Assembly: GCA_032622095.1 (NCBI GenBank)
Contig: CP136061.1
Location: forward strand, 42,039,797 to 42,103,796
Length of the DNA: 64,000 nt
Direction: 5' to 3'
Origin: Siphonodentalium dalli
Lineage: Eukaryota > Mollusca > Scaphopoda > Gadilida > Siphonodentaliidae
Made by a program: the position numbers and the translations under genes. Shown piece by piece: positions 63,052 to 64,000 of this stretch. Below the pieces are notes generated by a model. It worked only from the letters and a program-made list of their open reading frames with translations. It made no database searches and was not told the origin of the DNA. Every line of letters starts with the position of its first letter. Within the stretch, counting starts at the first letter, position 1.

Positions 63052-63249
63052 CTATAAAATAAAAACATTCCAATTGTAACATCCTTTTTCTATGAAGTCG
63101 CGAATCGCAGCATTTGTGTCACAGAGTCAGCTATACTCCAAATCGTTGCGCCAATCTTTTAATTTTCACTCTCAGTGATTTTACACATTCGAAGATGCAG
63201 TCACACTGAGTGACCCAGCTAGCTATCAGTAGAAATACCAAAAACAGCA

Positions 63250-63701
63250 TTAACCCTTTACCCATCAGAACGGTCCTGTGCCAATGCATTCTCTTATATA
63301 TGCGAGTCGACCATAGGTCGCCTCGCATATATAAGAGAATGCATTAGCTTAACGCATATTAAAAATGATAAAATTGTCAAAGAATGTAGAAAAATATTAT
63401 AAAAATTGTTAAAAAATGTAAGAAAAAATTATAAAATTGTTAAAGGTAAGAAAAAATGGTAAAAAGTGTTAAAAAAAAGATTTTTTTAGGCCAATGCATT
63501 CTCTTATATATTCGAGGCGACCTATAGTCGACTCGCATATATAAGAGAATGCATTGGCACAGGGCATAACTGTAACCATCACAATGTGGTCAATGAACCG
63601 GTTCCAATGATATCCATATTTGTATGGTTTTATTGAGACAGACGGAAGATATTTTAGGCTGTTGAAGCTTTATTTGGCCGTTTTATTGGGTAAAGGCTTA
63701 A
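63250..63701. mobile_element. TTAA-MITE family A copy, with family C abutting
   Basis: TTAACCCTTTACCCATCAG to TATTGGGTAAAGGCTTAA. The linker has extra TAAAATTGTTAAAG repeats. A partial family C copy (TTAACCCTTTCTATACTG) starts at the same TTAA, 63698, and runs to about 63860, so the two share a target. Confidence 0.85.
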
Positions 63702-64000
63702 CCCTTTCTATACTGAATGGATTCTCCCATTAAATTATTAAGGTATACATTGGAATGTTTTACTATTCATTTGGAAGGGTGTTCAGGATAAATGATCAGA
63801 CGACAGTCAGGCGAAACGATAACACAAGTGCTGAAAGTTTCATATAAAAATTTTTGTTTTGTTTTGTTTTTTTTAATAATTTTTATTCAGGTCATAAACA
63901 TGAATACATGGTATATAATAAATGATTATAATGGTAGCTAAGATGTAGTGTCATCCACTTATAGATATACTATAGCTATTCGTTTAGAAATTTCTTTATA

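Larger units (their letters stand above)
61300..62890 (-). repeat. Exon-1 donor-edge repeat region, including 42 bp x7
   Basis: 61935-62228 holds seven near-identical 42-bp units; on the minus strand each reads AAAACACTGACTAGTCAG/GTACTG. The end of exon 1 reads AAAACACTGACTAGTCGG/GTGAGT. Degenerate units with GACTAGTCA and CACCTGACT fill the rest up to exon 1. Interrupted by a hAT MITE and a family A MITE (62303-62633). Confidence 0.85.

Noticed and set aside
63131-63328. Frame upstream of exon 1 as a further UTP20 exon
   Set aside because: It overlaps a TTAA-MITE and shows no family match or suitable splice phase.

Overview
The window is animal nuclear DNA: intron-rich, AT-rich, and dominated by small transposons and tandem arrays. 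The repeat style points to a marine invertebrate, most likely a mollusc or other lophotrochozoan. It includes non-autonomous hAT elements and TTAA-flanked MITEs. It also includes Helitrons and elements with a central tandem array, a GACG-rich microsatellite and a 3' hairpin. The phylum is an inference; nothing in the sequence names the species.

One real gene could be recognised. The minus strand carries the C-terminal third of UTP20 (DRIM), the large HEAT-repeat protein of the SSU processome. I assembled 22 coding exons, read from 63051 down to the stop codon at 2509-2511. All have GT-AG junctions and all phases join without a break, giving about 997 residues. The order matches animal UTP20 from a segment before the VKLLKFLP motif through to the lysine-rich tail. 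The 5' part of the gene lies beyond base 64000. Coding sequence is about 3.0 kb out of 60.5 kb.

The introns hold everything else. 1-2500 is downstream flank with repeats. 2687-3785 is a C-rich minisatellite just upstream of the last exon. 4083-4793 and 12819-13333 are Helitrons. 6217-7492 is a three-level nest of elements. 10396-11604, 16903-18716, 25731-27587, 57059-61213 and 61411-61763 are hAT-like elements, most with 8-bp target duplications. 27831-36115 is one tandem-repeat element interrupted by a Harbinger-like insertion and by a 4.4-kb inverted-repeat composite. 48665-53880 is a 5-kb array of about 155-bp monomers with a 1068-bp higher-order repeat. 57617-60210 is a probable solo LTR.

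The most unusual pattern is that many UTP20 splice sites have been tandemly duplicated. At eight exons a segment spanning the end of the exon, the splice site and some intron is repeated 2 to 7 times: seven arrays are at donors and one is at an acceptor. A ninth exon has a single displaced copy of its donor edge. At exon 10 the 78-bp unit keeps the UTP20 reading frame open through six copies. This could allow in-frame insertions of 26 residues each. I know of no name for this pattern, and it is the best candidate here for something undescribed.
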